Assembly (NCBI RefSeq): GCF_001686985.1
Contig: NZ_CP015318.1
Location: 4,028,001 to 4,092,000 of the forward strand
Direction: 5' to 3'
Length of the DNA: 64,000 nucleotides
DNA from: Mesorhizobium amorphae CCNWGS0123
Lineage (GTDB): Bacteria; Pseudomonadota; Alphaproteobacteria; Rhizobiales; Rhizobiaceae
The notes beneath the pieces were generated by a model, which was not told the origin of the DNA, did no database searches, and saw only the letters and a list, made by a program, of their open reading frames with translations. The position numbers and the translations under genes were made by a program. Below, in pieces: positions 9,051-17,594 of this stretch. Position 1 is the stretch's first letter. Each line of letters begins with the position of its first letter.

Positions 9051-9662
9051 ATGAAACTGTTCGATGGCGGCCGCGCGCCCAACCCGCGCCGGGTCCGCGT
9101 CTTCCTCGCCGAGAAAGGGATCAAGGTTCCCTTGGTGCCCGTCGATATGGGCGCGCTTGGGCACAAGCAAGAGCCGGTCAGCTCACGCAACCCGCTGCGA
9201 CGCCTGCCGGTGCTTGAACTCGACGACGGCACCATCATCACCGAATCCGTCGCCATCTGCCGCTATTTCGAGGAACTGCATCCCGAGCCCGCTCTGTTCG
9301 GGCGCGACGCGCTCGGCAAGGCCAGGGTCGAGATGTGGCAACGGCGCATGGAGTTCAATCTGCTCAGCTGCGTAGCGCAGGCCTTTCGCCACATCCATCC
9401 GGCGATGAAGGAATGGGAGATCCCGCAAATCCCCGAATGGGGCGAGGCCAACAAACCGAAAGCGATCGAATTCCTGAAGCTGCTCGACGGCGAACTGGCA
9501 CAAAGGGAGTTCGCCGCCGGCGACGCTTACTCGATCGCCGACATCACCGGCCTGATCGCCATCGACTTCATGAAGCCGGCGCGCATCAAGGTGCCGGAAG
9601 AGTACGCCAACGTGCTGCGCTGGCATCAGGCGATATCCAGCCGGCCAAGTGCTGCTGCGTAG
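9051..9662 (+). CDS. glutathione S-transferase family protein
   Basis: A 203-residue cytosolic protein with a thioredoxin-like N-terminal domain (MKLFDGGRAPNPRRVRVFLAE, then NPLRRLPVLELDDGTIITESVAICRYFEE) and an all-helical C-terminal domain with the FAAGDAYSIADITGL capping motif. The cis-Pro and the ES pair that binds the glutathione gamma-glutamyl group are present. The substrate is unknown. The ATG at 9051 has GGGAGGGATGGG upstream; the frame extends further but overlaps the thermonuclease gene. The next gene starts nine bases after its stop, suggesting a shared transcript. Confidence 0.9.
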   Translation: MKLFDGGRAPNPRRVRVFLAEKGIKVPLVPVDMGALGHKQEPVSSRNPLRRLPVLELDDGTIITESVAICRYFEELHPEPALFGRDALGKARVEMWQRRMEFNLLSCVAQAFRHIHPAMKEWEIPQIPEWGEANKPKAIEFLKLLDGELAQREFAAGDAYSIADITGLIAIDFMKPARIKVPEEYANVLRWHQAISSRPSAAA

Positions 9663-9670
9663 GTTCTGTC

Positions 9671-10297
9671 GTGGACCTGGTGAGCGAAGACCTGGAACGC
9701 TTGACGGCCAAGGTCCGCGCCTGCCGCATCTGCGTCGAGCACCCGCTCGGCCGGCCGCTGCCGCACGAGCCGCGCCCGGTGCTGCGGCCGTCGTCGAGCG
9801 CCCGCATCCTGCTTGCCAGCCAGGCGCCGGGCACCAAGGTTCACATCACAGGCATGCCCTTCACCGACGCGTCCGGCGACCGGCTGCGCAGCTGGCTCGG
9901 CGTCACCAGCGAGGAATTCTACGACACGGAAAAATTCGCCATCGTGCCGATGGGCTTCTGCTTTCCCGGCCAGGACGCCAAGGGCGCGGATCTGCCGCCG
10001 CGCCGCGAATGCGCGCCGGCATGGCGCGCGCCGCTGATGGCGCTGATGCCGCGCATCGATCTTGTGCTGACGATCGGCATCTATGCGCAATCCTGGCACA
10101 TGGGCGCCACGCGCCGTTCCTCGCTGACCGAAACGGTGAAGGACTGGCGCGCCATATGGGAGGCGCCGGCTGGCCCGAAAGTGCTGCCGCTGCCGCATCC
10201 GTCCTGGCGCAACTCCGGCTGGCTGAAGCAGAATCCATGGTTCGAAATGGATTTGCTGCCGTTCCTGAGGTCGGAAATCCGCTATCGCCTTGTTTAG
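9671..10297 (+). CDS. uracil-DNA glycosylase superfamily protein
   Basis: A protein of about 208 residues with the UDG-superfamily layout. It has an N-terminal CRIC pair, a first motif around LLASQAPGTKVHITGMPFTDASGDRLRSWLG (the GQAPG.x.G.PF type), and a C-terminal PLPHPSWRN motif matching the HPS loop. This group is widespread in proteobacteria and usually named only as a UDG family protein; activity on uracil is not assured. GTG at 9671 is the likely start, with a second in-frame GTG at 9680, both just after the GST stop codon. No Fe-S four-Cys pattern of family 4 enzymes is apparent. Confidence 0.83.
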   Translation: MDLVSEDLERLTAKVRACRICVEHPLGRPLPHEPRPVLRPSSSARILLASQAPGTKVHITGMPFTDASGDRLRSWLGVTSEEFYDTEKFAIVPMGFCFPGQDAKGADLPPRRECAPAWRAPLMALMPRIDLVLTIGIYAQSWHMGATRRSSLTETVKDWRAIWEAPAGPKVLPLPHPSWRNSGWLKQNPWFEMDLLPFLRSEIRYRLV

Positions 10298-10370
10298 CCA
10301 TCTTGCAAGAAATCACTCGCTTTTGTGGCGGTTGGGAGAATTTCGTTCTTGTGAAAGCCCCGGATAAAAG

Positions 10371-10391
10371 GGAATATAGCCAAACTATTCC
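10371..10391. promoter_or_regulatory. inverted repeat upstream of the Lrp/AsnC gene
   Basis: GGAATA and TATTCC arms, separated by nine bases, end 14 bases before the start codon of the regulator. It could be an autoregulatory operator, as Lrp/AsnC proteins commonly bind dyads at their own promoters. The role is inferred. Confidence 0.4.
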
Positions 10392-10405
10392 TCTGGGAGC
10401 ATCCA

Positions 10406-10897
10406 ATGGACCGCCTTGACAGAAAAATCCTTCGCCTCCTGCAGGAGGACGCGACATTAGCGGTCGCCGATGTCGCCAAGAAAGTCGGCCTGTCGACCAC
10501 GCCGTGCTGGCGGCGCATCCAGAAGCTCGAGGAAGAGGGCGTCATCAAGCGGCGCGTCGCCATCCTCGACCACGAGAAAGTCAATGTGCGGGTCACCGTC
10601 TTCGTGTCGATCCGCACCAATTCGCACAGCCACGAGTGGCTGCGGCGCTTCTCCGAGGTGATCCAGGAATTTCCGGAAGTGGTCGAGTTCTACCGCATGA
10701 GCGGCGATGTCGACTATCTCCTGCGAGTCGTGGTGCCCGACATCGCCGCCTACGACGCTTTCTACAAGCGTCTGATCGCCAAGATCGAGATCCGCGACGT
10801 GTCGTCGTCCTTCGCCATGGAGCAGATCAAGTACACCACCGAAATCCCGCTCGACTACATGGTGCTGGACAAGGAATCGGGCGCCAACGCCGCCTGA
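10406..10897 (+). CDS. Lrp/AsnC family transcriptional regulator
   Basis: A 163-residue regulator. The N-terminal winged helix-turn-helix is clear (DRLDRKILRLLQEDA, then VADVAKKVGLSTTPCWRRIQKLEEEGVI), followed by a RAM ligand-sensing domain (residues ~70-150, including EVVEFYRMSGDVDYLLRVVV). Such proteins form octamers and respond to amino acids; the ligand here is unknown. CTGGGAGCATCCA supplies the ribosome binding site. A dyad just upstream may be its own operator. It converges on the DUF3299 gene with an 11-base gap. No amino-acid gene is adjacent to suggest a target. Confidence 0.92.
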   Translation: MDRLDRKILRLLQEDATLAVADVAKKVGLSTTPCWRRIQKLEEEGVIKRRVAILDHEKVNVRVTVFVSIRTNSHSHEWLRRFSEVIQEFPEVVEFYRMSGDVDYLLRVVVPDIAAYDAFYKRLIAKIEIRDVSSSFAMEQIKYTTEIPLDYMVLDKESGANAA

Positions 10898-10908
10898 GGC
10901 TCAATGAG

Positions 10909-11481
10909 TTAGTTCTTCTTTTTGTTGAGGAAACTCCAGGGCGAGTTGACCGGCAGCGTCACCGTGTCCGGCACGCTGTCGACACTCGCCACCTCCGCCT
11001 TGCGCACGGTGTAACCCGACTGGATGACGCTGACGCCGTCGAGGATGAAAAGCTGGCTCTTCTCCATGCCCGGCTGCAGCGTGCCGGTGACGGAAACCGG
11101 CTCATAGGCCTCCGCCATCTTGTAGGGATGCGCCGGCGTGACCAGCACGATCTGGTTGGGCGGTGGCGTCGGCATGTGGCTGCAGGCGCCGGTCCACGGC
11201 ACCAGCAGGAACTGGTAGACGAGGTCGCCGTCGCGATCGACCGGAAGTGCATAGCCAGCTAACTGAATGGTCTTGTCCTGCAGATTGACCGACAACGTCT
11301 CGCCGTGGTCGGGCAATTTTGCCGCGATCATCGGCAGGCCGGCGTCCTCGGCGATCGCCTGCGTCGCCGGACGCAGATCCTTCCAGAATATGCGCGCGGT
11401 GTCAGCGGACGCGTTTGCCGACGCAATGGGCAGGAGCAGCACGATTGCCAGAACTACGGTCGATCTTAGGCAAATGCGCAT
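10909..11481 (-). CDS. DUF3299 periplasmic protein
   Basis: A 190-residue protein with a signal peptide (hydrophobic residues to about 24, ending ASANASA) and a DUF3299 domain: a strand-rich fold with YALPVDRDGDLVYQFLLVPWTGACSHMPTPPPNQ, where the Cys-x-His pair is characteristic. Its function is unknown; family members are exported. An ATG six codons upstream is possible, but ATG 11481 has GGGAGCAGCCA placed correctly and gives a cleaner signal peptide. It is transcribed away from the GNAT gene behind it, which lies in the same direction 45 bases upstream. Confidence 0.85.
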   Translation of the reverse strand: MRICLRSTVVLAIVLLLPIASANASADTARIFWKDLRPATQAIAEDAGLPMIAAKLPDHGETLSVNLQDKTIQLAGYALPVDRDGDLVYQFLLVPWTGACSHMPTPPPNQIVLVTPAHPYKMAEAYEPVSVTGTLQPGMEKSQLFILDGVSVIQSGYTVRKAEVASVDSVPDTVTLPVNSPWSFLNKKKN

Positions 11482-11526
11482 TGGCTGCTCCCTTGACATC
11501 GAGTAAAGCCGCCGTCGTCGGTAGCG

Positions 11527-12117
11527 TCAACGCTCCAGCCGCATCACATGTCTGCGAGAGCCGGCCATGCCGGTCTCGTGGAAGCCGCGGGCGACGAACA
11601 TGTCGCGAAAGCCCATGAACCTGTAGCTCGGCGATGCCTCGTCGACCGGGTAGGCCTCGATCGTGTCCGCACCTTTGGCAAAGGCGTGATCGATGGCCGC
11701 ATCGAGCAATGCCGAGGCAAAACCGTCGCCGCGCAGCGCCCTCGGCACGTAGAAGCAGACGATCGACCAGACGCCGGTCTCGCTGTCGTCCTGCTGTTGC
11801 GACAGCTTGCGATAGGTCTCGCGCGGCGCGACCGAGCACCAGCCGACGGTCTTGCCTTCGAGTTCGGCGAGAATGCCGACCGGCGTGCCGGCCTCGATGA
11901 GCGCCATCATCGCCCGCTTCATCTCATCGTTCTGGACATGCTCGCGGCTGCGCAGATGGCGCCAGGCCGTGCACCAGCAATATTTCGGTCCGCCCGGCGC
12001 TTCGAACAGGTTCTCGAAATCCGCGCGCGTTTCCTTCGCCACCTCGATGAACCGCAGTTTGGCGAGAGGCTTGACTTCAGCCTTTCCTGGCAGCGATCCG
12101 CTCGAGCGTCTTGGCAT
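11527..12117 (-). CDS. GNAT-family N-acetyltransferase
   Basis: A 196-residue acetyltransferase-like protein. The acetyl-CoA-binding region reads FYVPRALRGDGFASALLDAAIDHA, matching the GNAT A motif (normally Q/RxxGxG/A; here RGDGFA). Upstream WCSVAPRETY and the N-terminal CWCTAWR segment occur in a group of uncharacterised rhizobial GNATs. The acceptor is unknown. The only good start, ATG 12117, lies inside the preceding AlkD-like gene, giving a 41-base overlap and probable translational coupling. Confidence 0.85.
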   Translation of the reverse strand: MPRRSSGSLPGKAEVKPLAKLRFIEVAKETRADFENLFEAPGGPKYCWCTAWRHLRSREHVQNDEMKRAMMALIEAGTPVGILAELEGKTVGWCSVAPRETYRKLSQQQDDSETGVWSIVCFYVPRALRGDGFASALLDAAIDHAFAKGADTIEAYPVDEASPSYRFMGFRDMFVARGFHETGMAGSRRHVMRLER

Positions 12118-12781
12118 TGCTCAGTTCCCTCACTGCGTCCTTGCCGATCCAGCGCGCCGTTTTGTCGGTTGACTGCGCCAGCCGTTCAGCGACGGCAAGG
12201 GCAGCGCCATGCATCTCCATCGATCGCTTGCCGATCGAACGAAGCGCCCAGTTCACAGCCTTCTTCACGAAGTTGCGGCCGTCGGTGGCATGCGCTTCGA
12301 TGACCGGCAGGAATCCGAGGAACGTCGCTGCTGGCTCTTGCTTCCGGTGGACGACCGACCAGGCCATCATGGCAAAGGCCGTGCGTCGAACGAACTCCCG
12401 TTCGTCGGCCGCGAACTCGTCGATCAGCTCCCTCCAGGACTCCGTGTCGACAAAGAGATCGGAGACGCCGTCGACGATATCCCACGAATCGAAAGACGCC
12501 GCCCATTGCCTCGCATCCGCAGCTGAAAACCGCTTCGGGTCGGCAGTGACGGAAGCGATGAACTGCGCCTCCATGATACCGGTCTGCCAAAGTTCGAAGG
12601 CGCGTTCATGGTTGCGCTTGATTTTCCTGGCAATCTGCCGCTGCACGCCATGCGGAATGCCGAGCGCACGTTCGATCTTGATGCCGTAGCGCAGCATGCC
12701 ACGGCGATTTTCCTCCGACCCGATCGAGCGCAGATGCGCGACGATTTCGTCGGCACTGGATTGGGGCGAAAGCTCGGCCAC
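12077..12781 (-). CDS. AlkD-like DNA alkylation repair family protein
   Basis: A 234-residue all-helical HEAT-like repeat protein of the DNA alkylation repair family (AlkC/AlkD superfamily). Visible marks are the N-terminal RSIGSEENRRGMLRYGIK and the central DSWDIVDGVS stretch, then FVRRTAFAMMAWSVVHRK and NFVKKAVNWALRSIGKR, which correspond to the concave DNA-binding helices (AlkD WD..D and R residues). It would excise alkylated bases in the cytosol; activity is inferred from family. It ends inside the GNAT gene and begins nine bases after the dehydrogenase, so the three form one unit. Confidence 0.87.
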   Translation of the reverse strand: MAELSPQSSADEIVAHLRSIGSEENRRGMLRYGIKIERALGIPHGVQRQIARKIKRNHERAFELWQTGIMEAQFIASVTADPKRFSAADARQWAASFDSWDIVDGVSDLFVDTESWRELIDEFAADEREFVRRTAFAMMAWSVVHRKQEPAATFLGFLPVIEAHATDGRNFVKKAVNWALRSIGKRSMEMHGAALAVAERLAQSTDKTARWIGKDAVRELSNAKTLERIAARKG

Positions 12782-12790
12782 CGCGATATC

Positions 12791-13660
12791 CTACTTCTCC
12801 AGGCGCGCCAGCAGCGAGGACGTATCCCACCGCCGGCCGCCCATCGCCTGCACATCCTTGTAGAACTGGTCGACGAGCGCCGTCACCGGCAGCTTGGCGC
12901 CGTTGCGGTCGGCTTCGCTGAGACAGATGCCGAGATCCTTGCGCATCCAGTCCACGGCGAAGCCGAAATCATATTTGCCGGCATTCATGGTCTTGTGCCG
13001 GTTCTCCATCTGCCACGAGCCGGCGGCGCCCTTGGAGATCACCTCGATGACCTTTTCGATATCGAGCCCGGCCTTCTTGCCGAAATGGATGCCCTCGGCC
13101 AGGCCCTGCACCAGCCCGGCTATGGTGATCTGGTTGATCATCTTGGTGAGCTGGCCGGCACCTGCCGGACCCATCAGCCCGACCATGCGGGCGAAGGCCT
13201 CTATGACAGGCTTGGCCTTGTCGAAGGCTGCCTGCTCGCCGCCGACCATGACCGTCAGCACGCCATTTTCGGCACCGGCCTGGCCGCCCGAGACCGGCGC
13301 GTCGAGGAAGGAAAAGCCAAGTGCGTCCGCCTTCTCGGCCAATTCGCGCGCGACTTCTGCCGACGCAGTCGTGTTGTCAATGAAGACGGAGCCCTTCTTC
13401 ATCGCCTTGAAGGCGCCGTCGGCACCAATCGTCACCGAACGCAAATCGTCGTCATTGCCGACGCAGGAGAAGACGAAATCCTTGTCTTCGGCCGCTTTGG
13501 TCGGCGTCGCCGCGAAACGACCACCATGCTGACCGACCCATTGCTCAGCCTTCGCCGTGGTGCGGTTGTAGACGGTGACGTCGTGGCCGCCCTTGTTCCT
13601 GAGGTGCCTGGCCATCGGGTAACCCATGACGCCAAGACCGAGAAATGCCACCGATGCCAT
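12791..13660 (-). CDS. NAD(P)-dependent beta-hydroxyacid dehydrogenase (3-hydroxyisobutyrate/tartronate semialdehyde type)
   Basis: A 289-residue cytosolic oxidoreductase. The Rossmann motif VAFLGLGVMGYPMARHL starts the protein, followed by VYNRTTAKAE, the substrate-binding DAPVSGGQAGAENG and the catalytic Lys in GAGQLTKMINQ, typical of the 3-hydroxyisobutyrate/2-hydroxy-3-oxopropionate (GarR) family. The exact substrate is not decidable. ATG 13660 is preceded by GGAAGGTAAG, so it is preferred over the in-frame GTG five codons upstream. First gene of the three-gene run with the AlkD-like and GNAT genes. Confidence 0.9.
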   Translation of the reverse strand: MASVAFLGLGVMGYPMARHLRNKGGHDVTVYNRTTAKAEQWVGQHGGRFAATPTKAAEDKDFVFSCVGNDDDLRSVTIGADGAFKAMKKGSVFIDNTTASAEVARELAEKADALGFSFLDAPVSGGQAGAENGVLTVMVGGEQAAFDKAKPVIEAFARMVGLMGPAGAGQLTKMINQITIAGLVQGLAEGIHFGKKAGLDIEKVIEVISKGAAGSWQMENRHKTMNAGKYDFGFAVDWMRKDLGICLSEADRNGAKLPVTALVDQFYKDVQAMGGRRWDTSSLLARLEK

Positions 13661-13700
13661 AGGCTTACCTTCCACAGAAACAGAATTTGCTGCGGAAGCT

Positions 13701-13751
13701 CTAGCGCATGGCCCTGAAAATCGGAATCGTTTTTTGGCGCGGCCCTATGCC
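13701..13751. repeat. degenerate rhizobial palindromic element
   Basis: CTAGCGCATGGCCCTGAAAATC followed by a T-run and GCGGCCCTATGCC: imperfect inverted arms around a CGGAATCG core. It resembles a worn copy of a dispersed Mesorhizobium intergenic palindrome. It lies between the dehydrogenase start and the end of the ABC permease gene. Confidence 0.4.
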
Positions 13752-13759
13752 TGACTGCA

Positions 13760-14590
13760 TCAGCGTTTCAGGTGGATGGTGATCCGGCGCTCGATCCATT
13801 CGATGCCATGACGCAATATCTCGACAATCACCAGATACACGACGGCGACCCAGATATAGGCCTGGATATCGAAGGTGCGGGAGTAGGTAAGCTTTGCCAT
13901 GCCCATCAGATCGTACACGGTGATGATGGCGACGATCGCGGACGCCTTGATCATCAGGATAAGCTCGTTGCCATAAGGCCGCAGTGCGACAACCAACGCT
14001 TGCGGCAGGATGATCTTCCACAACGTCTGCAATTTGTGCAGGCCGAGCGAAGCAGCCCCCTCCCACTGGCCCCTCGGCACGCTTTCAATGGCGCCGCGCA
14101 GGATTTCGGCCTGATAGGCAGCAGTGTTGAGGGCAAAGGCAAAGACGCCGCAGTTGAACGCCTCACGGAAAAAGCCCCACAGCCCGACCATCTCGAGTTG
14201 CGGCTTGAACGAACCAACCCCGTAATAGACCAGGAAGGCCTGCACGAGCAGCGGTGTTCCGCGGAAGAAATAGACATAGCAATAGGCAAGACCGGACAGG
14301 ATGCGGTTCTTCGACATGCGCGCATAGGCGACGGGAAACGACAGGATGGCGCCCAGCACAATCGAAATGCCGACCAGCGAAAGCGTGACGCCGAGGCCTT
14401 CTAGGTAGCTCGGACCATATTTGGCAAAGAGTTCGCCGTTCCAGGCCCAAACCAGATAGGCGACGATGCCGCCGCCGGCGGCAATCCAGATGCCTATCAG
14501 CACATAGCCGATGACGCGGGAACGCGGCCAGCCACGCGCACGCGGGGGAGGCCGTTCTACAGCGGACTTGGCGTCGGCTGCAACGCTCAT
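13760..14590 (-). CDS. polar amino-acid ABC transporter permease (HisM type)
   Basis: A 276-residue inner-membrane permease. A Pro/Arg-rich cytosolic N-terminus precedes five or six membrane spans; the EAA loop that docks the ATPase is EILRGAIESVPRGQWEGAASLGL. It belongs to the HisMQ/GlnP permease family for polar or basic amino acids and opines. Its ATG overlaps the stop of the partner permease by four bases (ATGA), so the two are translationally coupled. It is the last gene of the unit; no ATP-binding protein follows. Confidence 0.92.
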   Translation of the reverse strand: MSVAADAKSAVERPPPRARGWPRSRVIGYVLIGIWIAAGGGIVAYLVWAWNGELFAKYGPSYLEGLGVTLSLVGISIVLGAILSFPVAYARMSKNRILSGLAYCYVYFFRGTPLLVQAFLVYYGVGSFKPQLEMVGLWGFFREAFNCGVFAFALNTAAYQAEILRGAIESVPRGQWEGAASLGLHKLQTLWKIILPQALVVALRPYGNELILMIKASAIVAIITVYDLMGMAKLTYSRTFDIQAYIWVAVVYLVIVEILRHGIEWIERRITIHLKR

Positions 14591-15300
14591 CGCCGTGCCT
14601 CCCGCCGGCTAAGCGAGCGCTGTATGGCGCCGGTTGCCAAGGATGAAACGACCGCCAGGATAAGAAACACCACCGCAGCCACGCTGAAGAACAGGAAAGT
14701 GTGTTTGGTGACGCGGGCTGCCACGCCGGCTTGACGCAGAGTCTCAGCCAGGCCGACAACCGACACCAGCGACGTGTCCTTGAGCAGGCTCAGCCAGCAA
14801 TTCTCCAAGCCTGGAAACGCGATGCGGACCAACTGCGGCAAGATCACCTTGCGCATCGTCTGCCCATAGGAAAGGCCGACAGCGTAGCCGCCTTCATATT
14901 GGCCCTTGGGGATTGCCCGGAAAGCCGAAAGGAATACCTCGCTGGCATAGGCCGAAAAGATAATGGCTAGCACGATCATGCCGGCAACGAAGGCGTTGAC
15001 GTCGATGGTCGCTTCGGGCCTTACCAATCTGATCAGATATTGCAGGATCAGCGGGCCGCCGAAAAAAAACAGGAACAGCGTCACCAGTTCGGGCAATCCA
15101 CGGAAGATCGTCGTGTAGATGTTGGCCGCGATGCGCAGCGAGGGCTCCTCGGACTGTTTGCCCAGCGCTATGAAAAAGCCGATCGTCAGACCGATTGGAA
15201 GGGTTGCCAGCGCCAGAAGAACGGTGACGGCGGCACCAGAGACGATGTCGTCAAGCCAGCCATCGGGTCCCCAACTAAGAAGCGTCCAAACGCTCAGCAT
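14587..15300 (-). CDS. polar amino-acid ABC transporter permease (HisQ type)
   Basis: A 237-residue permease of the same HisMQ family, with the EAA loop EVFLSAFRAIPKGQYEGGYAVGLSY and about five spans. ATG 15300 is chosen because homology starts there (MLSVWTLLSWGPDGWLDD); the upstream extension of the frame is not conserved-looking. It pairs with the downstream permease to form the channel and lies 119 bases after the binding-protein gene, across a perfect hairpin. The unit encodes binding protein and two permeases but no ATPase. Confidence 0.92.
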   Translation of the reverse strand: MLSVWTLLSWGPDGWLDDIVSGAAVTVLLALATLPIGLTIGFFIALGKQSEEPSLRIAANIYTTIFRGLPELVTLFLFFFGGPLILQYLIRLVRPEATIDVNAFVAGMIVLAIIFSAYASEVFLSAFRAIPKGQYEGGYAVGLSYGQTMRKVILPQLVRIAFPGLENCWLSLLKDTSLVSVVGLAETLRQAGVAARVTKHTFLFFSVAAVVFLILAVVSSLATGAIQRSLSRREARR

Positions 15301-15373
15301 CCGCTCGCCTGTTCTCCCAAATGCCTTTGGAGAATCATGCCGCCGCACCCCGCGTGCCCGGCCTGTTCTTGCA

Positions 15374-15400
15374 AGAACGGCGGGACTATCCCGCCGTTCT
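15374..15400 (-). terminator. intercistronic hairpin after the binding-protein gene
   Basis: A perfect 11-bp stem, AGAACGGCGGG/CCCGCCGTTCT, with a five-base loop. On the minus strand no T-run follows, so it more likely stabilises the upstream message or attenuates than terminates fully. This would give an excess of binding protein over permease, a common arrangement. Confidence 0.6.
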
Positions 15401-15419
15401 CTCGGTCAGAAGGCTGCGA

Positions 15420-16202
15420 TCAGGAATCGCCGCCGTAGACGTCGAACTTGAAGTACTTGTCGTTGATTTCCTTGTATTTTCCGTTGGCGCGAATGGCGTC
15501 GATCGCGGCGTTGAACTGGTTGACCAGGTCGGTCTCGCCCTTGCGTACCGCAATGCCGGCGCCCGGGCCGTGGATTTCGACGACAGGCTTGATCGCACCG
15601 ATCAGCTTGCAGCAGGCGCCGTCCGGCGAATCCAGCCACTGCTGCAGCACGACGATGTCGTCATTGGCGGCATCGAGGCGGCCATTGGCGAGATCGAGCT
15701 GGTATTCCTGTGCGGTCGGATAGGGTTTGACCGTGCTGTCGATATAGGTCTTGGTCGAATAGTTGAAATGCGTGGTCGAAGCCTGCACGCCGATCGTCTT
15801 GCCGGCCAGGTCTTCCTTGGTCACGCCCTTGATGTCGCTGTCCTTGGGCGCAACGATCGCCGGTGGCGTGTTGTAGTATTTGTGGGTGAAGTCGACCTTT
15901 TCGGCGCGCTCCGGCGTGATCGACATCGACGCGACGATGGCGTCGAACTTGCCTGCCTGCAGCGCCGGAATGATGCCGTCCCAATCCTGGGCGACGAAGG
16001 TGCACTTCACCTTCATTTCGTCGCAGAGAGCCTTGGCGATGTCGATGTCGAAGCCGACGAGCTGCCCGTCGGAAGTCAGGTTGTTGAATGGCGGATAGGC
16101 GCCCTCCGTGCCGATCTTCAGGGTTTTTTCCTGAGCCTGGGCGACGCCCAAGGTCAGCAGCGCAGCCGATGCGGCGAGCGCGATACGCAATGCAATTCGC
16201 AT
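15420..16202 (-). CDS. polar amino-acid ABC transporter substrate-binding protein
   Basis: A 260-residue periplasmic protein with a signal peptide (cleavage likely after GVAQAQ). It has the family-3 binding-protein signatures TEGAYPPFNN, GFDIDIAKALCDEM and FDAIVASMSITPERAEKVDFTHKYY. Relatives bind lysine/arginine/ornithine, histidine or opines; two adjacent Cys near residue 208 (GACCK) and a third at 66 are noteworthy but common in such proteins. ATG 16202 has GAGAGGATC upstream. First gene of the importer unit, followed by the hairpin and two permeases. Confidence 0.93.
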   Translation of the reverse strand: MRIALRIALAASAALLTLGVAQAQEKTLKIGTEGAYPPFNNLTSDGQLVGFDIDIAKALCDEMKVKCTFVAQDWDGIIPALQAGKFDAIVASMSITPERAEKVDFTHKYYNTPPAIVAPKDSDIKGVTKEDLAGKTIGVQASTTHFNYSTKTYIDSTVKPYPTAQEYQLDLANGRLDAANDDIVVLQQWLDSPDGACCKLIGAIKPVVEIHGPGAGIAVRKGETDLVNQFNAAIDAIRANGKYKEINDKYFKFDVYGGDS

Positions 16203-16416
16203 GATGATCCTCTCATATTGTCCCGGCCGCTGTTCCATGCGGCTCTGAGGGCGGTGCTTTTTGACCGCCCGCTGGCGGCGATACTCCCACTCTTTCTCCG
16301 AAAAAAGCAACTGCAAAACAGTGGCCTCGGGGATTTGCATTCCCGGCCAATGATGACGCAAGGTTAGCACCTGGAAACACGTTTGGCGGCGGTGAAAAGA
16401 TGTTTCGCCGGTGCGC

Positions 16417-16923
16417 TCAGCGGTTCAGGCCTGCGATGCCTTCGACGAAGTCGGCTATCGATTTCACGTCGTCGAGATCGAACGCCGGCAGACCTTCTCC
16501 ATCGGCTGGGAAGTCGGCGGCTATGGCGACGATGTTGGGATCGCTAGCCGCAAGCGGCGTGCTGTCCTTTGCCTCCAGCCGCCGCGTCTCGATCTTCTTG
16601 TGCGCCTCGCGCTTGTACCCTTCGACCAGCACGATGTCGGACGGCGCCAGCCGCGACAGGATGGCGTCCAGCGTCGGCTCGTCTTCGCCGCGCAATTCGT
16701 GCATCAGCGCCCAGCGCCGGCCGGACACGATCGCGACCTCGGTCGCGCCTGCCTGGCGGTGGCGAAAGGAGTCGGCGCCCGGCTTGTCGATGTCGAAATC
16801 ATGATGGGCGTGCTTCACCGTCGACACGCTCCAGCCGCGCCGCACCAGCTCGGCGACCAGCTTTTCGGTCAGGGTGGTCTTGCCGGAATTCTTCCAGCCG
16901 GTGATACCGAAGACGCGTCTCAT
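16417..16923 (-). CDS. mobB: molybdopterin-guanine dinucleotide biosynthesis adaptor protein B
   Basis: A 168-residue GTP-binding protein that assists MobA in making the guanine dinucleotide form of the molybdenum cofactor. Walker A is ITGWKNSGKTTL, followed by VSTVKHAHHDFDIDKPGADSFRH and VLVEGYKREAHKKIE, both standard MobB motifs. Length is normal. Its start overlaps the mobA stop by four bases, so the pair is co-translated. The products act in the cytosol before the cofactor is inserted into DMSO-reductase-type enzymes. Confidence 0.93.
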   Translation of the reverse strand: MRRVFGITGWKNSGKTTLTEKLVAELVRRGWSVSTVKHAHHDFDIDKPGADSFRHRQAGATEVAIVSGRRWALMHELRGEDEPTLDAILSRLAPSDIVLVEGYKREAHKKIETRRLEAKDSTPLAASDPNIVAIAADFPADGEGLPAFDLDDVKSIADFVEGIAGLNR

Positions 16924-17546
16924 GGTTTGATGCTCTGCAACAGACGCTCGGCCGCCGCAAGGTCATCGGGCGTATTGATGTTGAAGAACGGATCGATCTC
17001 GTGCTCGCCGGAACTCCACATCGGAAACTCGACCTCGACAAAGCCATGCCGTTCGATGAAGGCGGAAACCCGCCGATTATCCTCATCGACCAGGAACCGG
17101 CGTAAGGCGTCATGCAGGCCAAGCGGCCAGAGCGCGAATGTCGGATGCCGCTTGCCGTCCGAACTGGCAACGGCGATGGCCCCGGGCTGTTCGGCTGCTG
17201 CCGCAGCAAGCCGTTCGACCAGGTCCTCGGGAAGGAACGGCGTATCGCCGGCGGCGGTGACCACCCCGCTGCAAGCCATGGACGCCCATTCCAGGCCGGT
17301 CAGGACCCCGGCAAGCGGTCCTGCATAACCTTCCACCGTATCGGCAAGCACCGGCAGCCCGAACCTGGCAAAGCGCATCGGATCGCCATTGGCGCTCAAC
17401 GCCATCGGTCCGACCTGCGGAGCAAGACGGGCGACGACATGGTCCACTAGCCTGCGACCACCCAGCACAAGCAGCGTCTTGTCGCCGCCGCCCATGCGCC
17501 GCGATTGGCCGCCGGCCAGAATGATCCCTGCAATGTCCCGGTCCAT
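16920..17546 (-). CDS. mobA: molybdenum cofactor guanylyltransferase
   Basis: A 208-residue nucleotidyltransferase that links GMP to molybdopterin. The nucleotide-binding signature LAGGQSRRMGGGDKTLLVLGG is intact, as are AAGDTPFLPEDLV and the metal-binding Asp region. C-terminal FFNINTPDDLAAAE is typical. It is co-translated with mobB downstream. moaA lies 2.1 kb away on the same strand, separated by a transporter and two decayed genes, so a broader molybdenum-cofactor neighbourhood may once have been continuous (inference). Confidence 0.93.
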   Translation of the reverse strand: MDRDIAGIILAGGQSRRMGGGDKTLLVLGGRRLVDHVVARLAPQVGPMALSANGDPMRFARFGLPVLADTVEGYAGPLAGVLTGLEWASMACSGVVTAAGDTPFLPEDLVERLAAAAAEQPGAIAVASSDGKRHPTFALWPLGLHDALRRFLVDEDNRRVSAFIERHGFVEVEFPMWSSGEHEIDPFFNINTPDDLAAAERLLQSIKP

Positions 17547-17594
17547 GTCCGCCGTCTTCTCTTCAGCCCGAAAATCGCGGGGTCTCGGGACGAT

